This document shows positions 1 through 8,802 of a DNA stretch of 64,000 nucleotides, piece by piece. The position numbers and the translations under genes are program-made. Below the pieces are notes generated by a model. That model saw only the letters and a list, made by a program, of their open reading frames with translations, searched no databases and was not told the origin of the DNA. The DNA is from Olleya namhaensis (GTDB taxonomy: Bacteria; Bacteroidota; Bacteroidia; Flavobacteriales; Flavobacteriaceae). Position 1 is the stretch's first letter. Each line of letters opens with the position of its first letter. The stretch lies in contig NZ_FORM01000001.1 of NCBI RefSeq assembly GCF_900114005.1, positions 558,001-622,000 of the forward strand, written 5' to 3'.

Positions 1-1
1 A

Positions 2-817
2 GAACTTCATTTTTACACGTATAATAAGCTAAAAGAAAACACGGAAGGACCAGGAGATAAGCTAGCTTTAAAAACTGTAATTAAAAGTAAAGAAGAATAC
101 GAATTATTATATAAAAATAGGAAAAGTGAAATTGCTTCTGGAGACATTTCACCTTCATATTTATATTTTGCAGATTCGGCAATACCTTTAATAAAATCGT
201 ATTTAGGCGAAGATGTAAAAATCATAATTACGTTAAGAGACCCAATAGGAAGAGCTTTTTCTAATTTTTTACATCAAAAACGTTTACTACTAGAAACACT
301 CCCTTTTACGGAAGCTTTGCAAAGTGAAACCAAACGAAAAGAACAAGGGTTTGGTGATTTTTATCGCTATAAAGAACACTCTTTATATTTTGAAAATTGC
401 ATGAAATACATAAACGCATTTGGAAACGATAATGTTAAAATCGTACTTTTTGAAGACATTATTAAAAACGCAGAAAGCGAAGTAAAATCTATCTGTAATT
501 TTTTAAATGTAGACGCTAATTTTATACCAAAAAATCTAAACACCGTTTTTAATAAAGGAGGTGTTTATAAGGAGAATAAATTAACCGCATTCTTACTAAA
601 ACCGTCCGGATTAAAACAAATGGTTTTAAAACTAATTGGAAGCAAACTCGCTAATAAGTATAAAGCGTATAAAGAAAGTGTGTTACAAAAAAACACAGAA
701 GCTAAACCAGAAATTGAAGCTCAAACTTTAGTAGACTTAAAAGCATATTTTAAACAAGATATCGAGCAGATTAAAAGCTTGAATGTAGATATAACAAAGT
801 GGAAATACTTTAACTAA
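2..817 (+). CDS. sulfotransferase domain protein (5' partial)
   Basis: The reading frame is open from base 2, so the start lies before the window; the 272 visible residues run to a TAA at 817. The segment LRDPIGRAFSNFLH at about residues 77-90 of the visible part matches the 3'-phosphate-binding motif (RDPxxRAxS) of PAPS-dependent sulfotransferases. The 5'-PSB loop must lie upstream. It is the first of a tight + strand polysaccharide gene run, with only 2 bases to the next gene. I infer that it sulfates a sugar of the exopolysaccharide or a related glycan; the acceptor is unknown. Confidence 0.82.
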   Translation, partial: ELHFYTYNKLKENTEGPGDKLALKTVIKSKEEYELLYKNRKSEIASGDISPSYLYFADSAIPLIKSYLGEDVKIIITLRDPIGRAFSNFLHQKRLLLETLPFTEALQSETKRKEQGFGDFYRYKEHSLYFENCMKYINAFGNDNVKIVLFEDIIKNAESEVKSICNFLNVDANFIPKNLNTVFNKGGVYKENKLTAFLLKPSGLKQMVLKLIGSKLANKYKAYKESVLQKNTEAKPEIEAQTLVDLKAYFKQDIEQIKSLNVDITKWKYFN

Positions 818-819
818 AA

Positions 820-1638
820 ATGAAAAAACAACTCTCAATAATAATAGTTAACTATAATGGCGAACGCTTTTTAAAAGACTGTATAACGTCTATAAAAAAC
901 ACATGTCACGATATATCTTATGAGATTATTATTGTAGATAATGCTTCGCAAGACAACAGTATACAGTTATTAGAAACGCAATTTTCTAAAGATATAACAC
1001 TAATAAAAAGTAAAGACAATTTAGGTTTTGCAAAAGGTAATAATCTAGGAGTAAGTAAAAGTGATGGCGACCTTATTTTACTATTAAATAATGATACTAT
1101 TTTAAAACATAGTTTACAACCAGCAATAGATGCTTTTAAAAGTAATGATGTTGGTATTGTGGGAATTAAAATGTTAGGAAAAGATGAAGAATATAGGCAT
1201 TCAGTTGGTTATTTCCCTTCTGCTAGTAGATTAATTAAATTATCGCGTTTATATAATTTTGCTAATGGTTTTAAAACAGGCGATTTTCAAGATGATACGC
1301 CAAAATTAATAGATTGGATTGAAGGTTCTTTTTTAATGACAACAACTGCTATTTGGCATACAGTAAAAGGGCTAGATGAAGATTACTTCATGTATGTAGA
1401 AGATATAGATTTTTGTAAAAAAGTAACAACACACAATTTCAAAGTATTATATTTACCAAATATAGAATACCTTCACTTTGGTGGTTATGGAGCAAGTAGA
1501 GAGCACATGCTAAAAGAAGGTTTTAAAAAGTACATAAACAAGCACTTAAAAACACCTAAAAAACAATTGGCCTTATTAAGTGTAGGTTTTAATTTTATGA
1601 TTAAAGATGTTAAAAAAACTTTTAAAAAAACTTCTTAA
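820..1638 (+). CDS. glycosyltransferase family 2 (rhamnosyltransferase-like)
   Basis: A 272-residue GT-A protein, predicted cytoplasmic or membrane-associated. The nucleotide-sugar fold starts with IIIVNYNGERFLKDC and continues with IIIVDNASQDNS. LLLNNDT near residue 90 stands at the DxD-like metal site. The acceptor part carries DWIEGSFLMT and DEDYFMYVEDIDFCKK, the ED-rich motif common in GT2 rhamnosyl/GlcNAc transferases such as WbbL. It sits between the sulfotransferase and an acyltransferase and overlaps the latter by 32 bases, which implies co-transcription. The donor sugar cannot be read from sequence. Confidence 0.9.
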   Translation: MKKQLSIIIVNYNGERFLKDCITSIKNTCHDISYEIIIVDNASQDNSIQLLETQFSKDITLIKSKDNLGFAKGNNLGVSKSDGDLILLLNNDTILKHSLQPAIDAFKSNDVGIVGIKMLGKDEEYRHSVGYFPSASRLIKLSRLYNFANGFKTGDFQDDTPKLIDWIEGSFLMTTTAIWHTVKGLDEDYFMYVEDIDFCKKVTTHNFKVLYLPNIEYLHFGGYGASREHMLKEGFKKYINKHLKTPKKQLALLSVGFNFMIKDVKKTFKKTS

Positions 1639-2281
1639 AGCCTTTGGTAAAAATTACACACCTGACCAAAGCATACCAGATAAACTGATAGTCTCTATTT
1701 TTAGTAGAAGACTATTTATGTTTTTAAGAGGAATTGTAAAAACTAGGAGGAAAATATTTCTAGGAGAAGGAGTAACTATCTACAATAAAAGCAACTTTAA
1801 ATTTGGTAATGGTTGTACAATAGAAAAACATACCACTTTAGATTGCTATGCAAAAAGTCCAGTAAATTTTGGTAATTCTGTTAAAATAGGCGCTTTTTCT
1901 GCAGTTAGCACAACAAGTCATTTGTCAAAATACGGTATAGGGTTAACCATTGGAAATAACTCAGCTATTGGAGAGTATGCTTATTTTGGGTGCTCTGGAG
2001 GAGTGACCATTGGTAACGATGTTATTATGGGGCAGTACATAAGTTTTCATTCAGAAAATCATAATTTTTTAGATAAAACAAAGCTTATAAGAGAACAAGG
2101 GGTTACCTCGATAGGTGTAGTTTTAGGAAACAACATTTGGGTTGGCTCAAAAGTAACCTTTCTAGATGGTTCTAAGGTGGGAGATAATTGTGTGGTAGCA
2201 GCAGGAGCTGTCGTTAAAGACATATTTCCTAATAATGTAATTATTGGTGGAGTACCAGCAAAAGTATTAAAACAAATATGA
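1607..2281 (+). CDS. hexapeptide-repeat acyltransferase (WcaF/maltose acetyltransferase-like)
   Basis: A 224-residue left-handed beta-helix acyltransferase. Imperfect hexapeptide repeats run from about residue 55 to the end. HSENHNF near residue 148 supplies the catalytic-type histidine, followed by NNIWVGSKVTFLDG and GDNCVVAAGAVVKD, the classic C-terminal coil. The N-terminus is basic and possibly membrane-associating (MLKKLLKKLLKAFGK). The start overlaps the upstream glycosyltransferase by 32 bases; no better ATG lies close downstream before the helix. It probably acetylates a sugar of the exopolysaccharide. It could also serve as the missing acetyltransferase for the amino-sugar genes at 9362-11531, but that is speculation. 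Confidence 0.85.
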   Translation: MLKKLLKKLLKAFGKNYTPDQSIPDKLIVSIFSRRLFMFLRGIVKTRRKIFLGEGVTIYNKSNFKFGNGCTIEKHTTLDCYAKSPVNFGNSVKIGAFSAVSTTSHLSKYGIGLTIGNNSAIGEYAYFGCSGGVTIGNDVIMGQYISFHSENHNFLDKTKLIREQGVTSIGVVLGNNIWVGSKVTFLDGSKVGDNCVVAAGAVVKDIFPNNVIIGGVPAKVLKQI

Positions 2282-3441
2282 GTAAAACAATACTTTACAT
2301 ACATCAGTCTGCCGAATTATATGGCTCAGATAAAACGTTATTGTATTTAGCCAATGGCATTAATATTAATCCAGATTTTAATGTTGTTGTTGTACTTCCT
2401 AATGATGGTCCCTTAAAAAATAAGCTAGAAGAACATAATATTAGAGTTATAATTTCTCCTATTATAAAAGTTTCTAGAAGCATGTTTACTTCAAAGCGTT
2501 TAGTGGTGCTTCCTTTTAAGATAGTAACTGCGGTAAATAAACTAAAAAAATCATTAAAAGACACGAAAATAGATATTGTACATTCAAATACTTTGGCTGT
2601 TTTAGTCGGTGCTTTTTTTGCAAAAAGATATGGAATTAAGCATATATGGCATGTTCATGAAATAATTGAAAAACCAAAACTTGTTAGTAATGTTTTTCCC
2701 GTACTTGTAGATTATTTTTCCACTAAAGTGGTTTATAACTCTAAGGCAACAAAAACCTTTTTATGTAATAAAAGAACGAGATTAGAGGCTAAATCTTATA
2801 TTGTTTTAAATGGATTGGATAGAGAAACAGCAGTAACTAGCAATAAAGAAATAGAAGCTATTAGAAGGGACCTTTTTAAAGCAGATAAAAATGATATTGT
2901 GCTTGGGTTAGTGGGGCGTATAAATAAATGGAAAGGCCAGCAGCTTTTACTGGAAGCCTTCAATAATATAAAATCAGAATTTAATAATTTAAAGCTTGTT
3001 TTTATTGGTTCAGCACCACCTAACCAAGAACATTTTGTAGAAGATTTACAACATAAAATAACAGAATTTAGTTTAGAAAATGATTGTAGAATTGTCCCAT
3101 TTCAAAATAATATATGGAGTATTTGGGATAGTATAGATGTTGCAGTTGTAGCGTCTACTGAGCCTGAACCATTTGGTTTAGTAGCATTAGAAGCGATGTT
3201 AGCTAAAAAACCAGTAATTACAGCAAACCATGGTGGTTTAGTAGAAATTGTACTACCAGAAACAGGGTATCTGTTTGAGCCAGGAAACGTTTCATCTTTA
3301 CAAGATGCAATAAGACAAGTGCTTACTAATAATAAACAAGCAGAAGTTTTTAAACAAAACGGGTATGAAAGAGCTATAAATAAATTTTCTTTACAAACCT
3401 ACGTTGATCGTTTTGTTTTGCTTTATAAGGAAACTTTATAA
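2278..3441 (+). CDS. glycosyltransferase family 4 (GT-B)
   Basis: A 387-residue retaining GT-B glycosyltransferase. The N-terminal acceptor domain contains HSNTLAVLVGAFFAKR and the inter-domain HVHE motif near residue 124. The C-terminal donor domain has GRINKWKGQQLLLEAF and EPEPFGLVALEAMLA (the EX7E-type motif near residue 295). It overlaps the upstream acyltransferase stop by 4 bases (ATGA), so translation is probably coupled. The role is addition of one sugar in the repeat unit on the cytoplasmic face; the sugar is not predictable. Confidence 0.9.
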   Translation: MSKTILYIHQSAELYGSDKTLLYLANGININPDFNVVVVLPNDGPLKNKLEEHNIRVIISPIIKVSRSMFTSKRLVVLPFKIVTAVNKLKKSLKDTKIDIVHSNTLAVLVGAFFAKRYGIKHIWHVHEIIEKPKLVSNVFPVLVDYFSTKVVYNSKATKTFLCNKRTRLEAKSYIVLNGLDRETAVTSNKEIEAIRRDLFKADKNDIVLGLVGRINKWKGQQLLLEAFNNIKSEFNNLKLVFIGSAPPNQEHFVEDLQHKITEFSLENDCRIVPFQNNIWSIWDSIDVAVVASTEPEPFGLVALEAMLAKKPVITANHGGLVEIVLPETGYLFEPGNVSSLQDAIRQVLTNNKQAEVFKQNGYERAINKFSLQTYVDRFVLLYKETL

Positions 3442-3448
3442 TAAAGTT

Positions 3449-4708
3449 ATGATTTATAAAATACTATTACTCGCGCTATTGGTTCTTCTTTCTATTGTAA
3501 GAAATGATTTGGTACTAACTGCAGTACTTGCTTTTACTATTTTGTTTTCATTTGTTGTAAATGTTAAATTAAATATTAAGCTATTAGCTGTTGTCTTGTT
3601 GTTGTTTTTAATATTTATAACAGCATTTATATCTAGTTTTTTTGAAAGTCCAAACTTAAATGATGTTTTAAGAGATGTTTGGTATTTATTAAAACCTATA
3701 TTAATTATTTATGCTGCTTACTTCATAACAAGTAAAATAAAAGATAAAGAATATTTGTTTAGAGCGATCATATATATCGGTATTATCGCAGCGGTATTAC
3801 ATTTATTAAAAGTGGTTCCTGATCTTTTGGGACAATCTAGAAGGATTGCGGAAATTAGAGCATCATCTGGAAAAGGTAATATAGTTGAAATTTTTTCCTT
3901 CACATTTTTGTTCCTTAACAAAGAAGTGAAGTATTTTAAGACAAAAAACATAAAATATGCTTTGTATGCTTTACTGTTATGTTCTATCATATTCTATTTT
4001 TCAAGAACAATGTTATTGCTTTTATTTATGGTAATATTTTCGATGAAAGGCTATTTAAGACTTACATTCAAAAGTTTAAAATACTTAGGTATCTTAATAA
4101 TTGCTTTTTTTGTGTTTTTTGGTGTTTTAAATAGAATGAATTTGAGTGCAGAAGATGTAGGGATTAATGGTTTTTTATATAAAATTAAAATAGCACCTTC
4201 TGAAATTATAAAAACTGATATAGATATTAATAATCACAGAGATTTATGGGATCATTTTAGGGCTTATGAGGCAATTAGAGCTATAGAGACGACTAATAAA
4301 AATGGTTTTAGAGCGGTAGTATTTGGTAATGGCTTAGGAGGCTTAGTAGACCTTGATTTTGAAGTTAAATTGTCAGGAAAAATGTTACAGTTTATACCCA
4401 TAATACATAATGGCTATGTTTTTGTTTTTTTTAAATCAGGAATTATTGGCTTATTGTTGTATTTATTACTTTTATTTATGTTGTATTTAAAAGTTTACAA
4501 TGTAAATGGAAATAACAACTATTTGATAACAAGAAGACTTATTTCAACCATAGGGATTTATTACTTTTTTACTTCGTTAGTAATAACAGGCATGTATAAT
4601 CCTGCTGAAACAATAGCGGTATTTTTGGGAGCGGCATTGTTTTTGGAAACATATTTTAAAAAACAGCAATCAAATAAAAATGAGTTAATGGAAATTAATA
4701 CTATTTAA
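3449..4708 (+). CDS. O-antigen polymerase/ligase-like membrane protein (Wzy/WaaL type)
   Basis: About 419 residues with roughly ten hydrophobic segments. It has the typical large loop (FGNGLGGLV region) followed by IIHNGYVFVFFKSGIIGLLLY, the H-N-x-Y...G..G signature at the end of the Wzy_C loop. A longer frame exists from a TTG at 3404, but that would overlap the upstream gene by 38 bases. The ATG at 3449, 7 bases after the upstream stop, gives a clean N-terminal helix, so I chose it. The likely role is polymerisation of the exported repeat unit at the periplasmic face. A second protein of this class lies at 5785-7023. Confidence 0.78.
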   Translation: MIYKILLLALLVLLSIVRNDLVLTAVLAFTILFSFVVNVKLNIKLLAVVLLLFLIFITAFISSFFESPNLNDVLRDVWYLLKPILIIYAAYFITSKIKDKEYLFRAIIYIGIIAAVLHLLKVVPDLLGQSRRIAEIRASSGKGNIVEIFSFTFLFLNKEVKYFKTKNIKYALYALLLCSIIFYFSRTMLLLLFMVIFSMKGYLRLTFKSLKYLGILIIAFFVFFGVLNRMNLSAEDVGINGFLYKIKIAPSEIIKTDIDINNHRDLWDHFRAYEAIRAIETTNKNGFRAVVFGNGLGGLVDLDFEVKLSGKMLQFIPIIHNGYVFVFFKSGIIGLLLYLLLLFMLYLKVYNVNGNNNYLITRRLISTIGIYYFFTSLVITGMYNPAETIAVFLGAALFLETYFKKQQSNKNELMEINTI

Positions 4709-4709
4709 T

Positions 4710-5813
4710 ATGAAAATAGGAATATTAGGAACGCGAGGAATTCCAAATTATCATGGAGGATTTGAACAGTTTGCAGAGTTTTTTGCTGTATATTTAGCTA
4801 AAAACAACCATGAAGTTTACGTCTATAATTCTTCTACACACCCTTTTAAAGAGAAAAAATTTAAAGGTGTTAATATTATACACTGTAAAGACCCCGAAGA
4901 GAAAATTGGAACTGTAGGTCAATTTATATATGATTTGAACTGCATATTGGATGCTCGAAAAAGAAACTTTGACGTATTATTACAATTAGGCTATACTAGT
5001 AATTCTATTTGGAGGAGACTTTTACCACAGAAGGCTACTATTGTTACAAATATGGACGGCTTGGAATGGAAACGGTCTAAATATTCTTCGAAAGTACGTA
5101 GCTTTTTGAAATATGCAGAAGGTTTAGCTGTAAAATCAAGTGATTTTTTAATTTCAGATTCCATTGGTATTCAAAATTACTTAAAAGAAAATTATAAGGT
5201 TGATTCAAAGTATATCGCTTATGGTGCCGAAGTATTTAATCAACCAGATATTAGCATTTTAAAAGAATATAAATTAGAGGCTAATAACTATAATATGTTA
5301 ATAGCGCGATTAGAGCCAGAAAATAATATAGAAACTATTTTAGATGGTGTTGCAAAATCAAAGAAAAAAACACCTTTTATAGTTGTAGGGAAGCATGATG
5401 TAAATAAGTTTGGAGCATATTTAAAAGAAAAATTTAAAAATCATACTAATATCAAATTTCAAGGCGGGATTTATAATTTAGAACATCTTAATAATCTTAG
5501 ACATTTTTCTAATTTGTATTTCCATGGTCATTCTGTAGGTGGTACAAACCCTTCTTTATTGGAAGCAATGGCTTCTAATTCTTTAATAATTGCTAACAAT
5601 AATCAATTTAATAAATCTATACTTCAAGACAATGCATTTTATTTTGATAATGCTTTAGATGTAGAAAACTATATAAATACTGTAGATAAAATAAACCATT
5701 CAGATAAACTAAAAGCTTGCAAAAAAGCTATTATAGAAAATTTTAGTTGGAATAATATTAACAAACAATATTTAGATTATTTAAATGAATGTAATAAGGA
5801 GTATAATCAATAA
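4710..5813 (+). CDS. DUF1972-type glycosyltransferase (GT-B)
   Basis: 367 residues. The N-terminus MKIGILGTRGIPNYHGGFEQ is the hallmark of DUF1972 glycosyltransferases, often annotated as rhamnosyltransferases. The C-terminal donor domain contains ARLEPENNIETILDG and HGHSVGGTNPSLLEAMA, the acidic EX-type nucleotide-binding motif. One base separates it from the upstream stop, and it overlaps the next gene by 29 bases. It probably transfers a sugar to a lipid-linked intermediate in the cytoplasm. The family match is firm; the substrate is unknown. Confidence 0.88.
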   Translation: MKIGILGTRGIPNYHGGFEQFAEFFAVYLAKNNHEVYVYNSSTHPFKEKKFKGVNIIHCKDPEEKIGTVGQFIYDLNCILDARKRNFDVLLQLGYTSNSIWRRLLPQKATIVTNMDGLEWKRSKYSSKVRSFLKYAEGLAVKSSDFLISDSIGIQNYLKENYKVDSKYIAYGAEVFNQPDISILKEYKLEANNYNMLIARLEPENNIETILDGVAKSKKKTPFIVVGKHDVNKFGAYLKEKFKNHTNIKFQGGIYNLEHLNNLRHFSNLYFHGHSVGGTNPSLLEAMASNSLIIANNNQFNKSILQDNAFYFDNALDVENYINTVDKINHSDKLKACKKAIIENFSWNNINKQYLDYLNECNKEYNQ

Positions 5814-7023
5814 CGACAATTTATTTGTTTATTTAATTGCAATAATATTATCGACATTGTTTATTGGTTATGCGCCAAGCAGCATTGCTCTTGGAGTATT
5901 TGTGGTTGTATCCATTACTTATGGTTTAGTTAATAAAGTAAAAATAAAATATAACACAACACTGTTGTTGCTAATGTCGCTGTACCTTTTTTTAGCCAGT
6001 AGTATACTTTGGACGGTGGATGTTAAATTAACTTTAAAAGGAATTGGCAGGCTTTTAGCTTTATTTTTAATTCCTTTATCATTTCTTTGTTTACCAGAAT
6101 TTAGCAAAAAAAAAAGAAATCTAGTTTTAAAATATTTTACGATAAGTAATTTTTGCTATGGTGTATTATTTATATTATCAGCATGTGTAAACTATTTAAA
6201 AACCAAAAATCTAGATGTTTTTTCGTATCATAAATTAGTTACTGTTTTCGATTTAAATGCAATTTATGTTTCTGTTTTTTTTTCAGTGAGTTTGTATTAT
6301 CTACTTTCAAAAAAACAAAAAAATGTAACAGATAAAATAGGGATACTTTTCTTTATATTTTTATTAATTCTTCTTTCTTCAAAGATGATATTAGCTATTT
6401 TAGCCATATCTCTATTTATCTATTTTATCTATTTTAATAAATTTACAAACACTTATAAAGTAATTGCTTCGGGAGCTTTAATTTGTATGGTTATAGCCTT
6501 GTCGTCAAAGCAGTTAGTCACTAGGCTCCAAGAGGAGGCCAAATTTACAAAATTTAATGAAGTTTTAAAAAAAGAACGATTTGACAGGGTTTATTTATGG
6601 ACGGGTACTTCTTTTCGATTATTCCAATTAAGGTTGCTAAGTGAACAAATACAGGAAGATAAAATTATATTATCCGGTTACGGCTTGTTTGCATCTCGTT
6701 TAAGTCTGAAAGATAAGCATGAATATTATAATACTTATAAAGGATTTCATTATTACAATTATCATAATCAATACGCTCAAATCCTCTCTGAAGGAGGTGT
6801 TTTTGCATTAATATTACTTTTATTGATATTGCTAAACAGTATTAAATCAGCTTTAAGATCAAAAGATTTTTTGTTCATTACATTTAGTATTCTCCTAATT
6901 ATGTTATTTATTACAGAATCTTTTCTTTGGGTTCAGAGAGGTTTAATTTTTTCTTCTGTATTATTGTGTTTGTTTAATCGATCCTGTAAATCTACAGATG
7001 TAAATAAATTACCAACAGATTAA
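5785..7023 (+). CDS. second O-antigen polymerase/ligase-like membrane protein
   Basis: 412 residues with about ten membrane helices. The loop motif HNQYAQILSEGGVFALILLLLI near residue 330 is the Wzy_C/WaaL signature, preceded by ILSGYGLFASRL. It begins inside the upstream glycosyltransferase (29-base overlap); no alternative ATG exists near the start of the first helix. It ends the first sub-operon of the locus, followed by 386 bases without an intact gene. Two Wzy-like proteins in one locus suggest one polymerase and one ligase, or two glycan products; sequence reading cannot decide which. Confidence 0.8.
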   Translation: MNVIRSIINNDNLFVYLIAIILSTLFIGYAPSSIALGVFVVVSITYGLVNKVKIKYNTTLLLLMSLYLFLASSILWTVDVKLTLKGIGRLLALFLIPLSFLCLPEFSKKKRNLVLKYFTISNFCYGVLFILSACVNYLKTKNLDVFSYHKLVTVFDLNAIYVSVFFSVSLYYLLSKKQKNVTDKIGILFFIFLLILLSSKMILAILAISLFIYFIYFNKFTNTYKVIASGALICMVIALSSKQLVTRLQEEAKFTKFNEVLKKERFDRVYLWTGTSFRLFQLRLLSEQIQEDKIILSGYGLFASRLSLKDKHEYYNTYKGFHYYNYHNQYAQILSEGGVFALILLLLILLNSIKSALRSKDFLFITFSILLIMLFITESFLWVQRGLIFSSVLLCLFNRSCKSTDVNKLPTD

Positions 7024-7409
7024 AATAAAAAAATCTTAGTTATTCGGTTTTAGAATTCCTTTTTTAAAATCAAAAGATTAGCCATAAAGTTTCAAGCTTT
7101 ATAAGATGCAATAATTGCATTCTGTATTTCATTTGTTAGGATAGTCGTAAAATCTGACAATAGTTTATTATATTTGTCGTGCTATATTAATAATAGGTAC
7201 CAAATCTTTATGAAAATAATCATGCAAATGCGACTTAACCAGCTCCTTAGACATTTATATATTAATCTTTCTTAAAAAGTCGATTTTAAAAATTTAAACC
7301 AGGCGATACTTAAGCATGGTTTTTTTAAAGTTAGTGTTTTAAAGTGTTTTTTTAATAGAGTTTAATAACTTGTTCTTAACTTGGACTTGTTTAATATTTA
7401 TGTAACAAA
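7024..7409. other. 386-base gap without an intact gene
   Basis: This AT-rich stretch separates the two halves of the polysaccharide locus. It holds the degraded minus-strand coding trace at 7092-7254 and a T-rich region (7318-7380) that probably carries the promoter of the 7410 gene. No strong terminator hairpin or clean TAnnTTTG box is visible. Confidence 0.5.
7092..7254 (-). pseudogene. possible frameshifted small-protein remnant
   Basis: On the minus strand an ATG at 7254 opens a 28-codon frame (MSKELVKSHLHDYFHKDLVP, then IINIARQI) that ends at 7168. In a different frame, directly after it, 7167-7092 reads KLLSDFTTILTNEIQNAIIA then SYKA and a stop. Both parts have a helical, protein-like composition, and together they look like one short gene broken by a frameshift around 7165-7175. 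I do not recognise the family. In DNA this AT-rich, the pattern could also be chance. Confidence 0.3.
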
Positions 7410-8762
7410 GTGAATCATAAACAACATCGTTTTTCTGGATTTATCAAACCAATTGTCTTTGGTGTAGATATCTGTATTATAATATTTTCAATATTTTTAT
7501 TCCCGTTAAAAATCACGAATCTTTATATATTTATAGCATACAGTTTCTGTTTTTGGTTGTTAATTGCTTTTAGAACAGGTTTTTATAACATACAACGTAG
7601 TACTAAAATGATTGGTGTTGTACGTCTTGTGTTTTCACAGATGTCAATTTATGCATTAGTGTTATATGCTTTTATAGGTTTTTTTAAACAACCTAATATA
7701 AGTCGTTCCTATTTAGCGTTTTATTTTGGAGTAACCTTTGCTTTAATTTTTGTTTTTAAACTTTTAACGTATTTGTTGTTATTAAAATATAGATCAGTAT
7801 TTAAAGGTAATATTAGAAAAGTTGTTGTTATTGGAAAAAACAGTAAGTCTAATCAGCTTATAAAAATTTTCAAGAATCGATTAGATTTTGGGTATGAGTT
7901 GAGTAAGCAATTTAACACAAGGTCTGAGACTTTTTCTTTAGACAAATGTTTTAAGTATATCTTAGATAATCAAATTGATAAAATATATTTTTCTGTTTCT
8001 GAGTTGTCTAATAGTCAGATAAATAAATTAGTTAATTTTGCGGATAATAATCTGAGAGAGCTTAAATTTATTCCGGATAATAAAGAGGTTTTTACTAAAA
8101 AATTAAAATACGAGTATTACGATTATATTCCAATTTTGTCATTACGTGAAATTCCGTTAGACGATCCTGTAAATAAGGTTGTCAAACGTATTTTTGATGT
8201 TGTTTTTTCTTCGTTAATAATTGTGTTTGTTTTGTCTTGGCTAACTCCAATTATCGCTATTTTAATTAAGTTAGAGTCAAAGGGGCCAGTGTTTTTTAAA
8301 CAAGCCAGAAGTGGTTTTAGTCATTCTGAATTTGAATGTTTTAAATTTAGATCTATGGCGGTTAATGAAAGTGCAAACTTACAACAGGCTACCAAAAATG
8401 ATATGCGTATTACCAAGATTGGTAAATTTATTAGAAAAACTAGTATTGATGAGTTACCACAGTTTTTTAACGTGTTTTTGGGGCATATGTCTGTAGCAGG
8501 TCCTAGGCCACACATGATAAGTCATACTACGCTGTACTCTAAAAAAGTAGATAAATTTATGGTACGTCATTTGGTAAAACCGGGTATTACTGGTTTAGCT
8601 CAGGTAAGTGGTTTTAGAGGCGAAATAGAAACAGATCATGATATTGTTAATCGCGTTCGTTTTGATATTTTTTATGTTGAAAACTGGTCATTGCTAATGG
8701 ATATTAAAATTGTAATCCAAACTTTTATGAATGCTGTAAAAGGCGAAGAAAAAGCGTATTAG
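7410..8762 (+). CDS. polyprenyl glycosylphosphotransferase, full-length (WbaP/ExoY family)
   Basis: 450 residues with a GTG start. About five N-terminal membrane helices (residues 12-125) are followed by a Rossmann-like CoA-binding region (VVVIGKNSKSNQ). The C-terminal bacterial sugar transferase domain begins KRIFDVVFSS; it contains FKFRSM, the catalytic-dyad motif SIDELPQFFNV, AGPRPH and VKPGITGLAQVSG. It loads the first sugar-1-phosphate onto undecaprenyl phosphate. It is closely similar to the 13967 protein throughout, so the two are paralogs in one locus. The GTG start precedes the first helix by about ten residues, and no ATG is available. Confidence 0.9.
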   Translation: MNHKQHRFSGFIKPIVFGVDICIIIFSIFLFPLKITNLYIFIAYSFCFWLLIAFRTGFYNIQRSTKMIGVVRLVFSQMSIYALVLYAFIGFFKQPNISRSYLAFYFGVTFALIFVFKLLTYLLLLKYRSVFKGNIRKVVVIGKNSKSNQLIKIFKNRLDFGYELSKQFNTRSETFSLDKCFKYILDNQIDKIYFSVSELSNSQINKLVNFADNNLRELKFIPDNKEVFTKKLKYEYYDYIPILSLREIPLDDPVNKVVKRIFDVVFSSLIIVFVLSWLTPIIAILIKLESKGPVFFKQARSGFSHSEFECFKFRSMAVNESANLQQATKNDMRITKIGKFIRKTSIDELPQFFNVFLGHMSVAGPRPHMISHTTLYSKKVDKFMVRHLVKPGITGLAQVSGFRGEIETDHDIVNRVRFDIFYVENWSLLMDIKIVIQTFMNAVKGEEKAY

Positions 8763-8802
8763 CTTATTTTTGAATACAGTTGATTTTTATTGAAATTAAA
8801 TT

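Noticed and set aside
13-225. 70-codon minus-strand open frame
   Set aside because: It lies fully antisense to the sulfotransferase frame, which has a recognisable motif and continues beyond it.
2059-2564. Two minus-strand open frames
   Set aside because: Antisense shadows of the hexapeptide acyltransferase and the GT4 gene; composition mirrors the real frames.
3404-3448. Upstream TTG extension of the first Wzy-like gene
   Set aside because: It would overlap the GT4 gene by 38 bases and adds a non-helical tail; the ATG at 3449 fits better.
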